From NCBI RefSeq assembly GCF_007830455.1, contig NZ_VLLB01000010.1, forward strand, positions 1-64,000: 64,000 bases of DNA, written 5' to 3'. This document shows positions 41,701 through 49,697 of this stretch, piece after piece. Numbering within the stretch: position 1 is the stretch's first letter; every line of letters begins with the position of its first letter. The notes beneath the pieces were generated by a model, which was given only the letters and a program-made list of their open reading frames with translations, was not told the origin of the DNA and ran no database searches. The stretch is from Pseudoduganella lurida (GTDB lineage: Bacteria; Pseudomonadota; Gammaproteobacteria; Burkholderiales; Burkholderiaceae_D). The translations under genes were made by a program, and so were the position numbers.

Positions 41701-42924
41701 GTGTGCATGAACTGGGTGAGCGAGGCCGCCCGCTTCGCCCCCACGCTGAACGTCAAGCTGTTCGGCGCCGGCGACCGCGCGGAGATGATCGACAATGCCG
41801 GCCCGTTCGACCTGGTGATCGTCAGCTACGGGCTGCTGCAGCTCGAATCGGCGCGCTTCACGAAACCGCGCTGGCACACCATCGTGCTGGACGAGGCGCA
41901 GGCCATCAAGAACGCCGCCACGAAACGCTCGCAGGCCGTGATGGCGCTGCAGGGCGACTTCCGGATGGCATGCACCGGCACGCCGCTGGAGAACCACCTG
42001 GGCGAGCTGTGGAACCTGTTCCGCTTCATCAATCCCGGCCTGCTGGGTTCCCTGGACCAGTTCAACCTGCGCTTTGCCGGCCCGATCGAGCGGCAGCAGG
42101 ACCGCAAGGCCGAAGTGGGCGCGCGCAACCGGCTGCGCCGGCTGATCGGCCCTTTCATCCTGCGCCGCACGAAGGCCCAGGTGCTGACGGAGCTGCCGGC
42201 CCGCACCGAGATCACGCTGGAAGTGGACCTGTCGGCGGAAGAGACGGCCCTGTACGAATCGCTGCGCCGCGAGGCGCTGGATAAACTCGCGGCGATCGAT
42301 GCGCCGGCTGATAAAAAGTCGATGCAGATCCTGGCCGAGATCATGAAGCTGCGGCGCGCCTGCTGCAACCCGAACCTCGTCGCGCCGGACCTGAAGCTCG
42401 ACAGCAGCAAGCTGGCCGCGTTTGCCGAGCTGCTGGCCGGCCTGCTGGAGAACCGCCACAAGGTGCTGGTGTTCAGCCAGTTCGTCGACCACCTGGGGCT
42501 GATCCGCGATCACCTGGACCGGGAAGGCGTCAGCTACCAGTACCTCGATGGCGCCACGCCGATGGCGACCCGCAAGGCGCGGGTGGACGCGTTCCAGGCC
42601 GGCGACGGCGATGTGTTCCTCATCAGCCTGAAGGCGGGCGGCGTGGGCATCAACCTCACGGCGGCCGACTACGTGATCCACATGGACCCGTGGTGGAACC
42701 CGGCCGTGGAAGACCAGGCCTCCGACCGCGCCCACCGCATGGGCCAGCAGCGCCCCGTGACGATCTACCGGCTGGTGGCGCGGCACACGATCGAGGAAGG
42801 CATCGTCGACCTGCACGCGCACAAGCGCGAACTGGCCGACAGCCTGCTCGACGGCAGCGAGATGGCGGCGCGCATGAAGGCCGAGGACATGCTGGCGATG
42901 CTGGAGGAAGGGCTGCGGCGCTGA
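38764..42924 (+). CDS. large SNF2-family DEAD/DEAH helicase
   Basis: The 1386-residue protein has a C-terminal SNF2/Rad54-type ATPase and a long unassigned N-terminal part. In the ATPase, DDMGLGKT (Walker A) is near 949, DEAQAIKN (motif II) near 1042, CTGTPLENHLGELWNLFRF near 1065, KVLVFSQFVDH near 1234, and SDRAHRMGQQRPV (motif VI) near 1319. The first about 900 residues contain helical repeat-like sequence (residues 100-450) and a beta-rich part (about 460-760). The enzyme probably translocates on duplex DNA and remodels protein-DNA complexes, for example stalled RNA polymerase as RapA does. It is translationally coupled to the S9 peptidase. No methyltransferase or nuclease partner is adjacent. 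Confidence 0.9.
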   Translation: MSERALQDQFDALHLNEKAILALLALVGDALGKSAVHDHVLKMNLRDDAGHAITLAASNEMLEHLNRLAFVDLVTGRGFICNPKVRWPAIRAATDACLTDDIDRAYDALNPMNRSWNGTLEPRSYRHGVARLRMALLRGKGPFDVAPLLAACLRSYEAAQLHPIIDIFTRPFEPDMLLLVDPDLRNDVLTLLLQHTQREPSLAVPVRAACERHVERCRSQGEDITDALRLAMGEDAILCGRLQDAVAYLEVVKTPQALFYASVLMLLRDQVTDAVSGFESALKSLRRETGKRKQLFQGFGGHLFVLALLRADDPKTLKTAETYLELAVHAQQNPDSATYTHLSMLRQIRAGTMQADVVVSRTWETPLQAQMFQALLYWWLGLPQLEARRAELQDLAAQAGASGFLLIAAQAEGLLGHLGDEGAAARAKDLRDKFGLPDMATWFAREEAWQRQLAALINLHQGTPAAGGEARLVWMISWSDHGSIVEIEPREQKRDAKGQWGKGRPIALKRLSEEAAQLDYLTPQDIRLTTFIEPSRQAYSSGLRYDLYANGATPALVGHPLVFWMDAPDTRVDIQGGEPELLVREAKNELRLTLQPTPPDRTATLVVLREAPNRLRVVTINDEHRRIAAIVGDGLSVPLHAKDEVLKAIGTVAASVTVQSDIGGGSATAATFDPDVRLHVHLLPYQQGLRMQVQVRPLPDAGPYYAPGAGAETVIADVGGRPVQVRRNLAGERDAERQLVLKCPALEGAEQEHGEWLIGQPALCLQLLVELQELGDKVVIGWPEGETFRVTQPVHTKQLKLSIKSKKDWFEASGKLQVDENRVMDLRALLDLIRANKSRFIALGDKQFLALSEELYRRLAELDAYGEDDDAGVKVHQLAAHILEDIAGEVGGLEADRLWREHIARIAAQAAYQPQVPTTLQADLREYQRDGFDWLARLAHWGVGACLADDMGLGKTVQALALLLLRAPQGPALVVAPTSVCMNWVSEAARFAPTLNVKLFGAGDRAEMIDNAGPFDLVIVSYGLLQLESARFTKPRWHTIVLDEAQAIKNAATKRSQAVMALQGDFRMACTGTPLENHLGELWNLFRFINPGLLGSLDQFNLRFAGPIERQQDRKAEVGARNRLRRLIGPFILRRTKAQVLTELPARTEITLEVDLSAEETALYESLRREALDKLAAIDAPADKKSMQILAEIMKLRRACCNPNLVAPDLKLDSSKLAAFAELLAGLLENRHKVLVFSQFVDHLGLIRDHLDREGVSYQYLDGATPMATRKARVDAFQAGDGDVFLISLKAGGVGINLTAADYVIHMDPWWNPAVEDQASDRAHRMGQQRPVTIYRLVARHTIEEGIVDLHAHKRELADSLLDGSEMAARMKAEDMLAMLEEGLRR

Positions 42925-43038
42925 AGCGGTGGTAGCAGCCGCGGCGACTGGAAATTTCCCAGGCCTAACGTCCCGCGGCTGCGGCGTGCCCTTCGCTATG
43001 ATGGCCCGACCCTAACCACGCCTCCCGAGGAACCCACC

Positions 43039-43398
43039 ATGGCCGACACCCTGCTGCGAGTATTCGACAGCCTCCCCGTGGCCGAGCAGGCGCGCGCAGC
43101 GCTGCTGGCTGCCGGCATCCCCGCCAGCGCCATCACGCTGGAATCGCGCAACGACGAAGCCAGCCCCGTCGAGGGCAGCTTCGTGGTCGACCTGACCAAT
43201 GCGCCCACGCCCTCGCTGGACAACCCGAACCGCGCCGGCGAAAACGGCGAGATCCGCGCCGCCGTCCAGCGCAGCACCTGCATCCTGCAAGTGGAGGTGG
43301 AGAACGACCGCGACGGCATCAACGTCAACGGCATCCTGGACCGCCACGCGGCCGGCGACCAGGCCGAGCGGATGACGAGCCGGCAGGACCCCGCCTGA
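43039..43398 (+). CDS. small protein with GsiB/17M-like N-terminal fold, function unknown
   Basis: The 119-residue protein begins DTLLRVFDSLPVAEQARAALLAAGIPASAITL, the pattern of the general-stress 17M-like domain (a strand, a helix, then a strand). The middle contains SLDNPNRAGENGEIRAAVQRSTCILQVEV and the tail is charged. The fold guess is by eye only; no catalytic residues are recognised. It has GAGG upstream of its ATG and is a single gene, followed by a family B repeat. Confidence 0.6.
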   Translation: MADTLLRVFDSLPVAEQARAALLAAGIPASAITLESRNDEASPVEGSFVVDLTNAPTPSLDNPNRAGENGEIRAAVQRSTCILQVEVENDRDGINVNGILDRHAAGDQAERMTSRQDPA

Positions 43399-43410
43399 CG
43401 GGGCCTACTG

Positions 43411-43461
43411 CCGAGTCCGTGTCCACCTTGGGGTCAGACCCCGACATGGACACGGCCTCGG
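43411..43461. repeat. family B palindromic repeat, copy 5
   Basis: Fourteen-base arms (CCGAGTCCGTGTCC / GGACACGGCCTCGG) enclose TTGGGGTCAGACCCC. It is the best-preserved copy in the window and lies 13 bp past a stop codon, as dispersed 3'-UTR repeats often do. Confidence 0.85.
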
Positions 43462-43528
43462 CAGTTGGATCCTGTCCGGACTGCGCTGACCTCTTCCGGC
43501 CGGCACCATTCCATGCAATCATTCATGC

Positions 43529-44008
43529 ATGGAACCAAACAACCAGCAAGACAACCCCACCGGCACGCCGCTGTGCGGCAAGGCCTGGACCGCCTATGTC
43601 GGCTGCCTGCTGGCGGCCGTGATCCTCGTTTTCCTGTTGCGCCTCGCCTTCAATTACTCGGAGGCGGCGGCGGCTGGCGTGCTGGCAGCGGGCACGCTGC
43701 TGATCGGCTACCGCGTGCTGATGCTGCGCAGCGTGCAGCTGTACTACGACGACGTGGGCGTGTGGCTGTATTCCGGCATCCTGCCCTGGTCGAAGGGCGT
43801 GCGCGGCGTGAAATGGCGCGACATGGACGAGGCGGTCTACGTGCAGTCGTTCGGCAGCTGGCTGCTGCGCTCGTGGACCATCCGCGTGGGCCACCGCTTC
43901 ACCAAGGCCAGTGAAATCACGCTGACCAGCATGGCCCGCGGTCGCGAAGCCGTGGCCGTCATCAACCAGCACCACCAGCGGCTGATCGGCGAAGACCGGC
44001 TCGCCTGA
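43529..44008 (+). CDS. membrane protein with PH-like domain
   Basis: The 159-residue protein has two adjacent transmembrane helices (about 22-42 and 46-62: YVGCLLAAVILVFLLRLAF, AAAGVLAAGTLLIGYRVLM). A cytoplasmic beta-rich domain follows (VQLYYDDVGVWLYSGILPWSKGVRGVKWRDMDEAVYVQ), with the look of a bacterial PH domain. Function unknown. The ATG at 43529 is preferred since the two helices follow directly. Confidence 0.65.
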   Translation: MEPNNQQDNPTGTPLCGKAWTAYVGCLLAAVILVFLLRLAFNYSEAAAAGVLAAGTLLIGYRVLMLRSVQLYYDDVGVWLYSGILPWSKGVRGVKWRDMDEAVYVQSFGSWLLRSWTIRVGHRFTKASEITLTSMARGREAVAVINQHHQRLIGEDRLA

Positions 44009-44123
44009 ACCGTGCTCGACCGTCTTCATGTAACCAGGGTGTAACATCGCGGCTTTGGCGAGCCCGATAGTGATAATCTCCCCCGCTTCACGTGGGTCGA
44101 TTACCCGTTACAAAGGTTACACG

Positions 44124-45986
44124 ATGATCAAGACAAAAATTGCGCTGGCCGCAATGATGCTGGGCCTGGCGTTCGCGCCGGCCGAGGCGGCCAGGAAGCC
44201 GCAAAAGGCGAAGACAGGCAAATCCGCCCCCGCCAAATCCTCCCAATCCACCAAGTCCTCCTCCCGCACAGCCAAGGCGGCGCCAGTGGCCGCTGCCGCC
44301 GCTGCACCGGCCGCGAACAAGGCCGACCGCGCGCTCGATGCGCTGTCCAGCCAGTTCCTCACCGCCCTGTGGCGCGTGGATCCGGAAACGGCCATCAGCG
44401 TGGGCAAGTACGACAGTGCCGCCACGCTGACGGTGCCCGATGCCGCCACCCGCACGCAGCAGCTGGCCTTCATCGACGAGTGGCTGGGCCGCTTCAACAA
44501 GATCGATGCGCGCCAGCTGTCGCCGCGCCAGCGCACCGACATGGGCCTGCTGGTGAACAAGCTCAATGCCGACCGCTGGAACCTGACCACCTGCCGCGAA
44601 TTCGAGTGGAACCCGGCCTCGTACAACATCGCCGGCCCGATCGACTACATCCTGCACACGGAATACGCGGCCAAGGCCCAGCGCCTGCGCACGCTCCTCA
44701 AGCGCATCGCCAACGTGCCGGCCTACTACGACGCGGCGCGCGCCAGCATCAGCAAGCCCACCCGCGAGCACACGCAGCTGGCCATCGCCCAGGCACCGGG
44801 CGTGCTGGCGCTGCTGGCCGAAGTGGACAAGGAAGCCCAGGCCTCCACGCTGGCCGCCAACGAGAAGGGCCTGTTCGCGCAGCGCGTGGCCGCCGCGAGA
44901 ACGGCCGTGGAAGCCTACGCCGCCTGGCTGGGCGAGATGGACAAGATGCTGGCCACCACCGGCAATGCCCGCTCCTTCCGCCTGGGCCGCGACCTGTACG
45001 AGCAGAAGTTCGCCTTCGACATCCAGTCCGCCAGCACGGCCGAACAGACCTACAACAAGGCGCTCGCCGCCCGCGAGGAACTGCTGGCGAACATGGACCG
45101 CATCAGCGACGAGCTGTGGCCGAAGTACCTGGCGGACGTGGCCAAGCCCGCAGACCGCTACGCCAAGATCGGCCGCATGATCGACAGGCTGGCGGCGAAC
45201 CACGTGCCGCGCGAGCGCTTCGTGGAAGAGATCAAGGCGCAGATCCCGCAGCTGCAGCAGTGGGTGACGAGCAAGGACCTGCTGACCCTGGACGCGGACA
45301 AGCCCCTGGTGGTGCGCGAAACGCCCGCCTACCAGCGCGGCGTGGCCGGTGCCAGCATCGAGGCGCCCGGTCCGTACCGCCCGCAGGACCGCACCTACTA
45401 CAACGTGACGCCGCTGGACGGCATGTCGGCCGAGCAGGCCGAGAGCAGCCTGCGCGAGTACAACCACTGGATCCTGCAGATCCTGAACATGCACGAGGCG
45501 ATTCCCGGCCACTATGCGCAGCTGGTGTACGCGAACAAGTCGCCGTCGATCGTCAAGTCCGTGTTCGGCAATGGCGCGATGGTGGAAGGCTGGGCCGTCT
45601 ACAGCGAACGGATGATGCTGGAATCGGGCTGGGGCGACAACGCGCCGGAGATGTGGCTGATGTACTCGAAGTGGAACCTGCGCAGCGTGACCAACACGAT
45701 CCTGGACTACAGCGTGCACGTGCTGGGCATGCAGCAGCCGGCGGCAATCGACCTGCTGACGCGCCAGGCCTTCCAGACGCAGCAGGAGGCCACCGAGAAA
45801 TGGCGGCGCGTGCAGCTCACGTCGGTACAGCTGACGTCCTACTTCAGCGGCTATTCCGAGATCATGGAACTGCGCGAACAGCGCCGCAACGCGCTGGGCA
45901 GCCGCTTCTCGCTGAAGGGCTTCCACGAGGACTTCCTGGGCTACGGCAGCGCGCCGGTGAAGGTGATCCGGGAGCTGATGCAGTAG
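44124..45986 (+). CDS. DUF885 family exported metallopeptidase-like protein
   Basis: The 620-residue protein has a signal peptide (MIKTKIALAAMMLGLAFAPAEA), a Lys/Ser/Ala-rich low-complexity linker (about 23-72) and a DUF885 domain. DUF885 is a gluzincin-like fold; HEAIPGHYAQ near residue 455 and the downstream EGWAVYSERMMLE carry the presumed zinc ligands. The domain is largely alpha-helical and reminiscent of M3/M32 carboxypeptidases. Periplasmic or lipid-anchored location is likely; the substrate is unknown. The ATG at 44124 precedes the signal peptide directly. Confidence 0.88.
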   Translation: MIKTKIALAAMMLGLAFAPAEAARKPQKAKTGKSAPAKSSQSTKSSSRTAKAAPVAAAAAAPAANKADRALDALSSQFLTALWRVDPETAISVGKYDSAATLTVPDAATRTQQLAFIDEWLGRFNKIDARQLSPRQRTDMGLLVNKLNADRWNLTTCREFEWNPASYNIAGPIDYILHTEYAAKAQRLRTLLKRIANVPAYYDAARASISKPTREHTQLAIAQAPGVLALLAEVDKEAQASTLAANEKGLFAQRVAAARTAVEAYAAWLGEMDKMLATTGNARSFRLGRDLYEQKFAFDIQSASTAEQTYNKALAAREELLANMDRISDELWPKYLADVAKPADRYAKIGRMIDRLAANHVPRERFVEEIKAQIPQLQQWVTSKDLLTLDADKPLVVRETPAYQRGVAGASIEAPGPYRPQDRTYYNVTPLDGMSAEQAESSLREYNHWILQILNMHEAIPGHYAQLVYANKSPSIVKSVFGNGAMVEGWAVYSERMMLESGWGDNAPEMWLMYSKWNLRSVTNTILDYSVHVLGMQQPAAIDLLTRQAFQTQQEATEKWRRVQLTSVQLTSYFSGYSEIMELREQRRNALGSRFSLKGFHEDFLGYGSAPVKVIRELMQ

Positions 45987-46016
45987 GTTGATGCAATCAG
46001 CGCAGGGACCAAAGAG

Positions 46017-46042
46017 AAAGGGAGCCGCGGCTCCCTTTTTTT
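46017..46042. terminator. bidirectional terminator between DUF885 gene and tatC
   Basis: AAAGGGAGCC and GGCTCCCTTTTTTT form a hairpin with a 2-base loop, an A-run on one side and a T-run on the other. It lies just past the DUF885 stop and abuts the tatC stop, so it serves both convergent transcripts. Confidence 0.85.
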
Positions 46043-46802
46043 ATCCTTCGGCCTTTTCCGCCGGCGCCTGCGTGGCCTTGACGAACATCGGCGACACCAG
46101 CAGCCCCAGCTCGAACAGCATCCACATCGGGATGGCCAGCGAGAACTGGCTGACCACGTCCGGCGGCGTGACGATGGCGGCGATCACGAACGCGCCCACG
46201 ATCACGTACGGACGCCATTCGCGCAGCTTTTCCAGCGTGACGAGGCCCATGCGCACCAGGATGACGACGACGATCGGCACCTCGAAGGCGGCGCCGAACG
46301 CCAGGCACATCGACATCACGAAGTCGAGGTAGTTCTCGATGTCCGGCGTGACGGCGATCGAGGACGGCGCGAATTCGTTGATGAACTTGAAGACGCGGCC
46401 GAACACGAAGAAATAGCAGAACGCCACGCCCAGCGCGAACAGCAGCGACGAGGAGATGACGAGCGGCGCCACCAGCCGCTTCTCGTGCTGGTACAGGCCG
46501 GGCGCGATGAAGGCCCAGGCCTGGTACAGCACCCAGGGCAGCGCGATGATCAGCGCCAGCACCAGCGTGACCTTCATCGGCACCAGGAATGGCGCCGTGA
46601 TGCCGGTGGCGATGATTTTCGAGCCGACCGGCAGCGCCGAGATCATCGGCTGTGCGATGAAGTCGTACAGCATGCTGGGGCCGGGCCAGAACATCAGCAG
46701 CGCGGTGACGACCAGTACGCCGATGGACGCCTTGACCAGCCGGTTGCGCAGTTCGACCAGGTGGCTGATGAAGGTTTCTTCGACCGGTTGTTCAGTGCTC
46801 AT
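46041..46802 (-). CDS. tatC: Sec-independent protein translocase TatC
   Basis: TatC is the receptor for twin-arginine signal peptides. The 253-residue protein has six predicted transmembrane helices and the conserved N-terminal ETFISHLVELRNRL and PFLVPMKVTLVLALIIALPWVLYQAWAFIAPGL region. ATG at 46802 overlaps the tatB stop by one base (TGATG); a TTG one codon upstream is rejected. It is the last gene of the leftward his-tat run and ends at a terminator. Confidence 0.96.
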   Translation of the reverse strand: MSTEQPVEETFISHLVELRNRLVKASIGVLVVTALLMFWPGPSMLYDFIAQPMISALPVGSKIIATGITAPFLVPMKVTLVLALIIALPWVLYQAWAFIAPGLYQHEKRLVAPLVISSSLLFALGVAFCYFFVFGRVFKFINEFAPSSIAVTPDIENYLDFVMSMCLAFGAAFEVPIVVVILVRMGLVTLEKLREWRPYVIVGAFVIAAIVTPPDVVSQFSLAIPMWMLFELGLLVSPMFVKATQAPAEKAEG

Positions 46803-47323
46803 CAATAAAAGGATGCAGGGGGTTTGCCGTTACGGGGGCGGAAGCGCGCCACGCGCGCCGCGCCGGATACCACGTGCATGCGGCCGCCGGTGCGCTGCTT
46901 GTACCACTGGGGCACGGCGGAGGTGCGGCCCAGCTTCTTGCGGCGGAATTCCTTGGCCTTGCGGGCCACGTCGTCCGTCGAGGCCGAATACGAGGGCGCC
47001 GAATACGCGTCTTCCACCGTGCTGGAGACGGCGGCATCGTCGACCCGGAACGCGTCCTCGACGTCGGACATGTTCTTGGCGATGGAGTTCTCCACGTCGG
47101 CCTTGATGCTGTCGGCCTGTTCCTGCACGTTCTTCTGCAGGTTGCGCAGCTCTTCCAGCTCGATCTCGCGGCTCACTTCGCTCTTGACCTCGTGCAGGTA
47201 GCGCTGCGCGCGGCCATACAGCGTGCCGGCCATGCGCGCCACCTTCGGCAGCTTTTCCGGACCGATGACCACCAGCGCCACGACGCCGATGATGGCCAGC
47301 TTCGACAGGCCGAGATCGATCAT
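46802..47323 (-). CDS. tatB: Sec-independent protein translocase TatB
   Basis: The 173-residue protein has an N-terminal membrane helix (LSKLAIIGVVALVVIGPEKLP) with the expected polar Glu/Pro hinge, an amphipathic helix, and a long charged tail. The residues GPEKLPKVARMAGTLYGRAQRY are typical of TatB rather than TatA. Its tail ends in a basic stretch (GAARVARFRPRNGKP). It couples to tatC and lies 43 bp after tatA. Confidence 0.94.
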   Translation of the reverse strand: MIDLGLSKLAIIGVVALVVIGPEKLPKVARMAGTLYGRAQRYLHEVKSEVSREIELEELRNLQKNVQEQADSIKADVENSIAKNMSDVEDAFRVDDAAVSSTVEDAYSAPSYSASTDDVARKAKEFRRKKLGRTSAVPQWYKQRTGGRMHVVSGAARVARFRPRNGKPPASFY

Positions 47324-47366
47324 GGCTCAGCCGTGAAGGCGACGGAGGATGGCAGGGACAACCGCA

Positions 47367-47600
47367 TCAGAGCTTGTTCTTTTCCTTGGCTTCGACTTCG
47401 ATGGTGCCCTTGTCGGTCACCTTGGACGGCGGCGGTGCCGGCTGCTCGGCCGCATCCTTCTCGTCCGTCTTCACGCCATCCTTGAAGCCCTTGACGGCCT
47501 TGCCCAGGTCGGAGCCGATATTGCCCAGTTTCTTGGTACCGAACACCAGCATGACGATCACCAGCACGATCAGCCAGTGCCAAACGCTAAAGCTACCCAT
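47367..47600 (-). CDS. tatA: Sec-independent protein translocase TatA
   Basis: The 77-residue pore-forming component: MGSFSVWHWLIVLVIVMLVFG forms the membrane helix, followed by the FGTKKLGNIGSDLGKAVKGFK amphipathic helix and an acidic, Lys/Glu-rich tail. TatA oligomers form the passage for folded proteins recruited by TatBC. Confidence 0.96.
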   Translation of the reverse strand: MGSFSVWHWLIVLVIVMLVFGTKKLGNIGSDLGKAVKGFKDGVKTDEKDAAEQPAPPPSKVTDKGTIEVEAKEKNKL

Positions 47601-47712
47601 TGTCTTCTCCTTGCAGGGCGTCGATGCCCGGATTCAGTGGAACGAACAGTATACGCGAAGCGCACGCTGTCATGTTTCTGTCATTTCATGGCGCTAGTCG
47701 CCCTCGGGCGGC

Positions 47713-48084
47713 CTAGTGCATGCCCTTCCACGGCCGCGCGCCGCCATACACGTGCATGTGCAGGTGGTACACGACCTGGCCGCCATCGGGGCCGGCGTTT
47801 ACCAGGGTCTTGTAGCCGCCCGTGGGGGTGCCATCGGCGTCGTAAGTGACGGCGATGCCATGCTCGGCGGCCAGCTTCGGCGCCAGCGCCAGCATCCTGC
47901 CCAGCACGGCGGTATCTTCCGGCTGCACGTCGGACAGCGTGCCGATGTGCTTCTTCGGGATGATCAGCAGGTGCACCGGCGCGGCCGGGTTGATGTCCTT
48001 GAAGGCCAGCAGTTCGTCGTCTTCATGCACGACGGTGGCGGGGATCTGTTTGGCGGCGATCTTGCAGAACAGGCAGTCGGTCAT
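47713..48084 (-). CDS. HIT family nucleotide hydrolase (HinT-like)
   Basis: The 123-residue histidine triad protein has the active-site run YHLHMHVYGG near its end and the conserved N-terminal CLFCKIAAKQIPATVVHEDD. Family members hydrolyse purine nucleoside phosphoramidates. Placement between hisE and tatA is the betaproteobacterial gene order. ATG at 48084 gives normal family length; the upstream extension overlaps hisE and is rejected. Confidence 0.93.
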   Translation of the reverse strand: MTDCLFCKIAAKQIPATVVHEDDELLAFKDINPAAPVHLLIIPKKHIGTLSDVQPEDTAVLGRMLALAPKLAAEHGIAVTYDADGTPTGGYKTLVNAGPDGGQVVYHLHMHVYGGARPWKGMH

Positions 48085-48094
48085 GGTTTTCCCT

Positions 48095-48124
48095 TGCGTT
48101 CGCTTATTCCTGCGTTGGCTTACT
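48095..48124. repeat. tandem duplication at the hisE stop
   Basis: On the minus strand a 16-nt unit (TAAGCCAACGCAGGAA) that begins with the hisE stop is followed by a near copy beginning TAAGCGAACGCA. It is another case of the stop-codon region being duplicated. Confidence 0.5.
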
Positions 48125-48458
48125 CTTTGCGGGCGGCTTTTTCGGCAATGCCGGACACGCCTTCGCGGCGCGCCAGCTCGTCGAGCACCTGCTGCGGCGT
48201 GAGGTCGAACTGGGCCAGCAGCACCAGCGAATGGAACCACAGATCGGCCACTTCGTACAGGACCTTCGATCCGTCGCCGGACACGCGCGCATCCTTGGCG
48301 GCCATCACGGTTTCGGTGGCTTCCTCGCCGATCTTCTTCAGGATCGCATCGTCCCCTTTCGAGAACAGCTTGGCCACATACGAGGCGGCCGGGTCGGCGC
48401 CCTTGCGGGAGGCGATCGTGGCCGCGACGCGGTCGAGGATGTCGTTGGGCTGGGTCAT
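48120..48458 (-). CDS. hisE: phosphoribosyl-ATP pyrophosphatase
   Basis: HisE hydrolyses phosphoribosyl-ATP to phosphoribosyl-AMP, step two of histidine synthesis. The 112-residue all-helical protein contains the MazG-like metal site KKIGEEATETVMAAKD and YEVADLWFHSLVLLAQ. Here it is separate from HisI, unlike the fused enterobacterial enzyme. ATG overlaps the hisI stop (ATGA), so the two are coupled. Confidence 0.95.
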   Translation of the reverse strand: MTQPNDILDRVAATIASRKGADPAASYVAKLFSKGDDAILKKIGEEATETVMAAKDARVSGDGSKVLYEVADLWFHSLVLLAQFDLTPQQVLDELARREGVSGIAEKAARKE

Positions 48459-48916
48459 TTCTTCTTGTCCCCGTGGTGATGGGCAGGATTGCTGTAAATC
48501 GTGTCCGGATCCTTCAGCACCGGCTCCACGCTCTGCCAGTCGCCATCCGGCGCGGCGCCTTCGAACTGCTGGAAGAAGCAGGAATGGCGGCCCGTGTGGC
48601 AGGCGATGCCGCCGGCCTGCTCGACCTTCAGCAGCACCACGTCCTCGTCGCAGTCCAGGCGGATATCCAGCACCTTCTGCACGTGGCCGGACTCCTCGCC
48701 CTTGTGCCACAGCTTCTTGCGCGAGCGGCTCCAGTACACCGCCTCCTGCAGCTCGACCGTCTTGTACAGCGCATCGCGGTTCATCCAGGCGAACATCAGC
48801 ACATCGTTGCTGCCGTTCTCCTGCACGATCACGGGCACCAGGCCGTGTTCATCCCAGCGGATGCGGTTCAGCCATTTTGCCTTGGCTACGCTAGGCGTCG
48901 TCGTGGGGATACTCAT
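48455..48916 (-). CDS. hisI: phosphoribosyl-AMP cyclohydrolase
   Basis: HisI opens the adenine ring of phosphoribosyl-AMP, step three of the pathway. The 153-residue sequence has VLMFAWMNRDALYKT, the Zn/Mg-site sequence LDCDEDVVLLKVEQ and the conserved GGIACHTGRHSCFF. It carries a C-terminal extension ending in HHHGDKKK, longer than the minimal 130-residue enzyme. It lies 11 bp after hisF. Confidence 0.95.
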   Translation of the reverse strand: MSIPTTTPSVAKAKWLNRIRWDEHGLVPVIVQENGSNDVLMFAWMNRDALYKTVELQEAVYWSRSRKKLWHKGEESGHVQKVLDIRLDCDEDVVLLKVEQAGGIACHTGRHSCFFQQFEGAAPDGDWQSVEPVLKDPDTIYSNPAHHHGDKKK

Positions 48917-48927
48917 GATTTGCCTTG

Positions 48928-49689
48928 TTACGCCAGTCGCATCGGAATGCCCTGGCCGGCCATGAAGCGCTTGGCTTCCTGCACCGTGTGCTGCCCGTAG
49001 TGGAAGATGCTGGCGGCCAGCACCGCATCCGCATGGCCCTTGGTGACGCCGTCGGCCAGGTCCTGCAGGCCGCCCACGCCGCCGGAGGCGATCACGGGCA
49101 CGTTGACGGCATCGGACACGGCGCGCGTCAGCGCCAGGTCGAAGCCGGACTTGGTGCCGTCGCGGTCCATGCTGGTCAGCAGCAGCTCGCCGGCGCCCAG
49201 CGACGCCATCTTTTGCGCCCACTCGACCACGTCGAGGCCGGTGGCGTTGCGCCCGCCATGCGTGAACACTTCCCACTTGCCATCGCCCACCCGCTTGGCG
49301 TCGATGGCGACGACGATGCACTGCGAACCGTGCTTCTGCGACGCTTCGAACACCAGCTGCGGATTCGTGACGGCCGAGGTGTTCAGGCTGATCTTGTCGG
49401 CACCCGCGTTGAGCAGGCGCCGCACGTCCTCCACCTTGCGCACGCCGCCGCCCACCGTCAGGGGAATGAAGACCTGGGATGCGACCTGCTCGATGATGTC
49501 GAGGATCAGGTCGCGGTTATGCGACGAGGCCGTGATGTCGAGGAACGTCAGCTCGTCGGCACCCTGCTCGTCGTAGCGACGCGCGATCTCGACGGGATCC
49601 CCGGCGTCGCGCAGCTCGGTGAAGTTGACGCCCTTGACGACGCGACCGTCCGTCACGTCCAGGCAGGGGATGATGCGTTTTGCCAGCAT
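48928..49689 (-). CDS. hisF: imidazole glycerol phosphate synthase subunit HisF
   Basis: HisF is the cyclase half of the synthase and uses ammonia from HisH to turn PRFAR into imidazole glycerol phosphate and AICAR. The 253-residue beta/alpha barrel starts MLAKRIIPCLDVTDGRVVKG, with the two catalytic aspartates in CLDV near residue 11 and LLTSMDRDGTKSG near 130. The phosphate-binding GGGVRKVEDVRRLL and ASGGVGGLQDL loops are intact. Confidence 0.97.
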   Translation of the reverse strand: MLAKRIIPCLDVTDGRVVKGVNFTELRDAGDPVEIARRYDEQGADELTFLDITASSHNRDLILDIIEQVASQVFIPLTVGGGVRKVEDVRRLLNAGADKISLNTSAVTNPQLVFEASQKHGSQCIVVAIDAKRVGDGKWEVFTHGGRNATGLDVVEWAQKMASLGAGELLLTSMDRDGTKSGFDLALTRAVSDAVNVPVIASGGVGGLQDLADGVTKGHADAVLAASIFHYGQHTVQEAKRFMAGQGIPMRLA

Positions 49690-49697
49690 GGTGAGCC

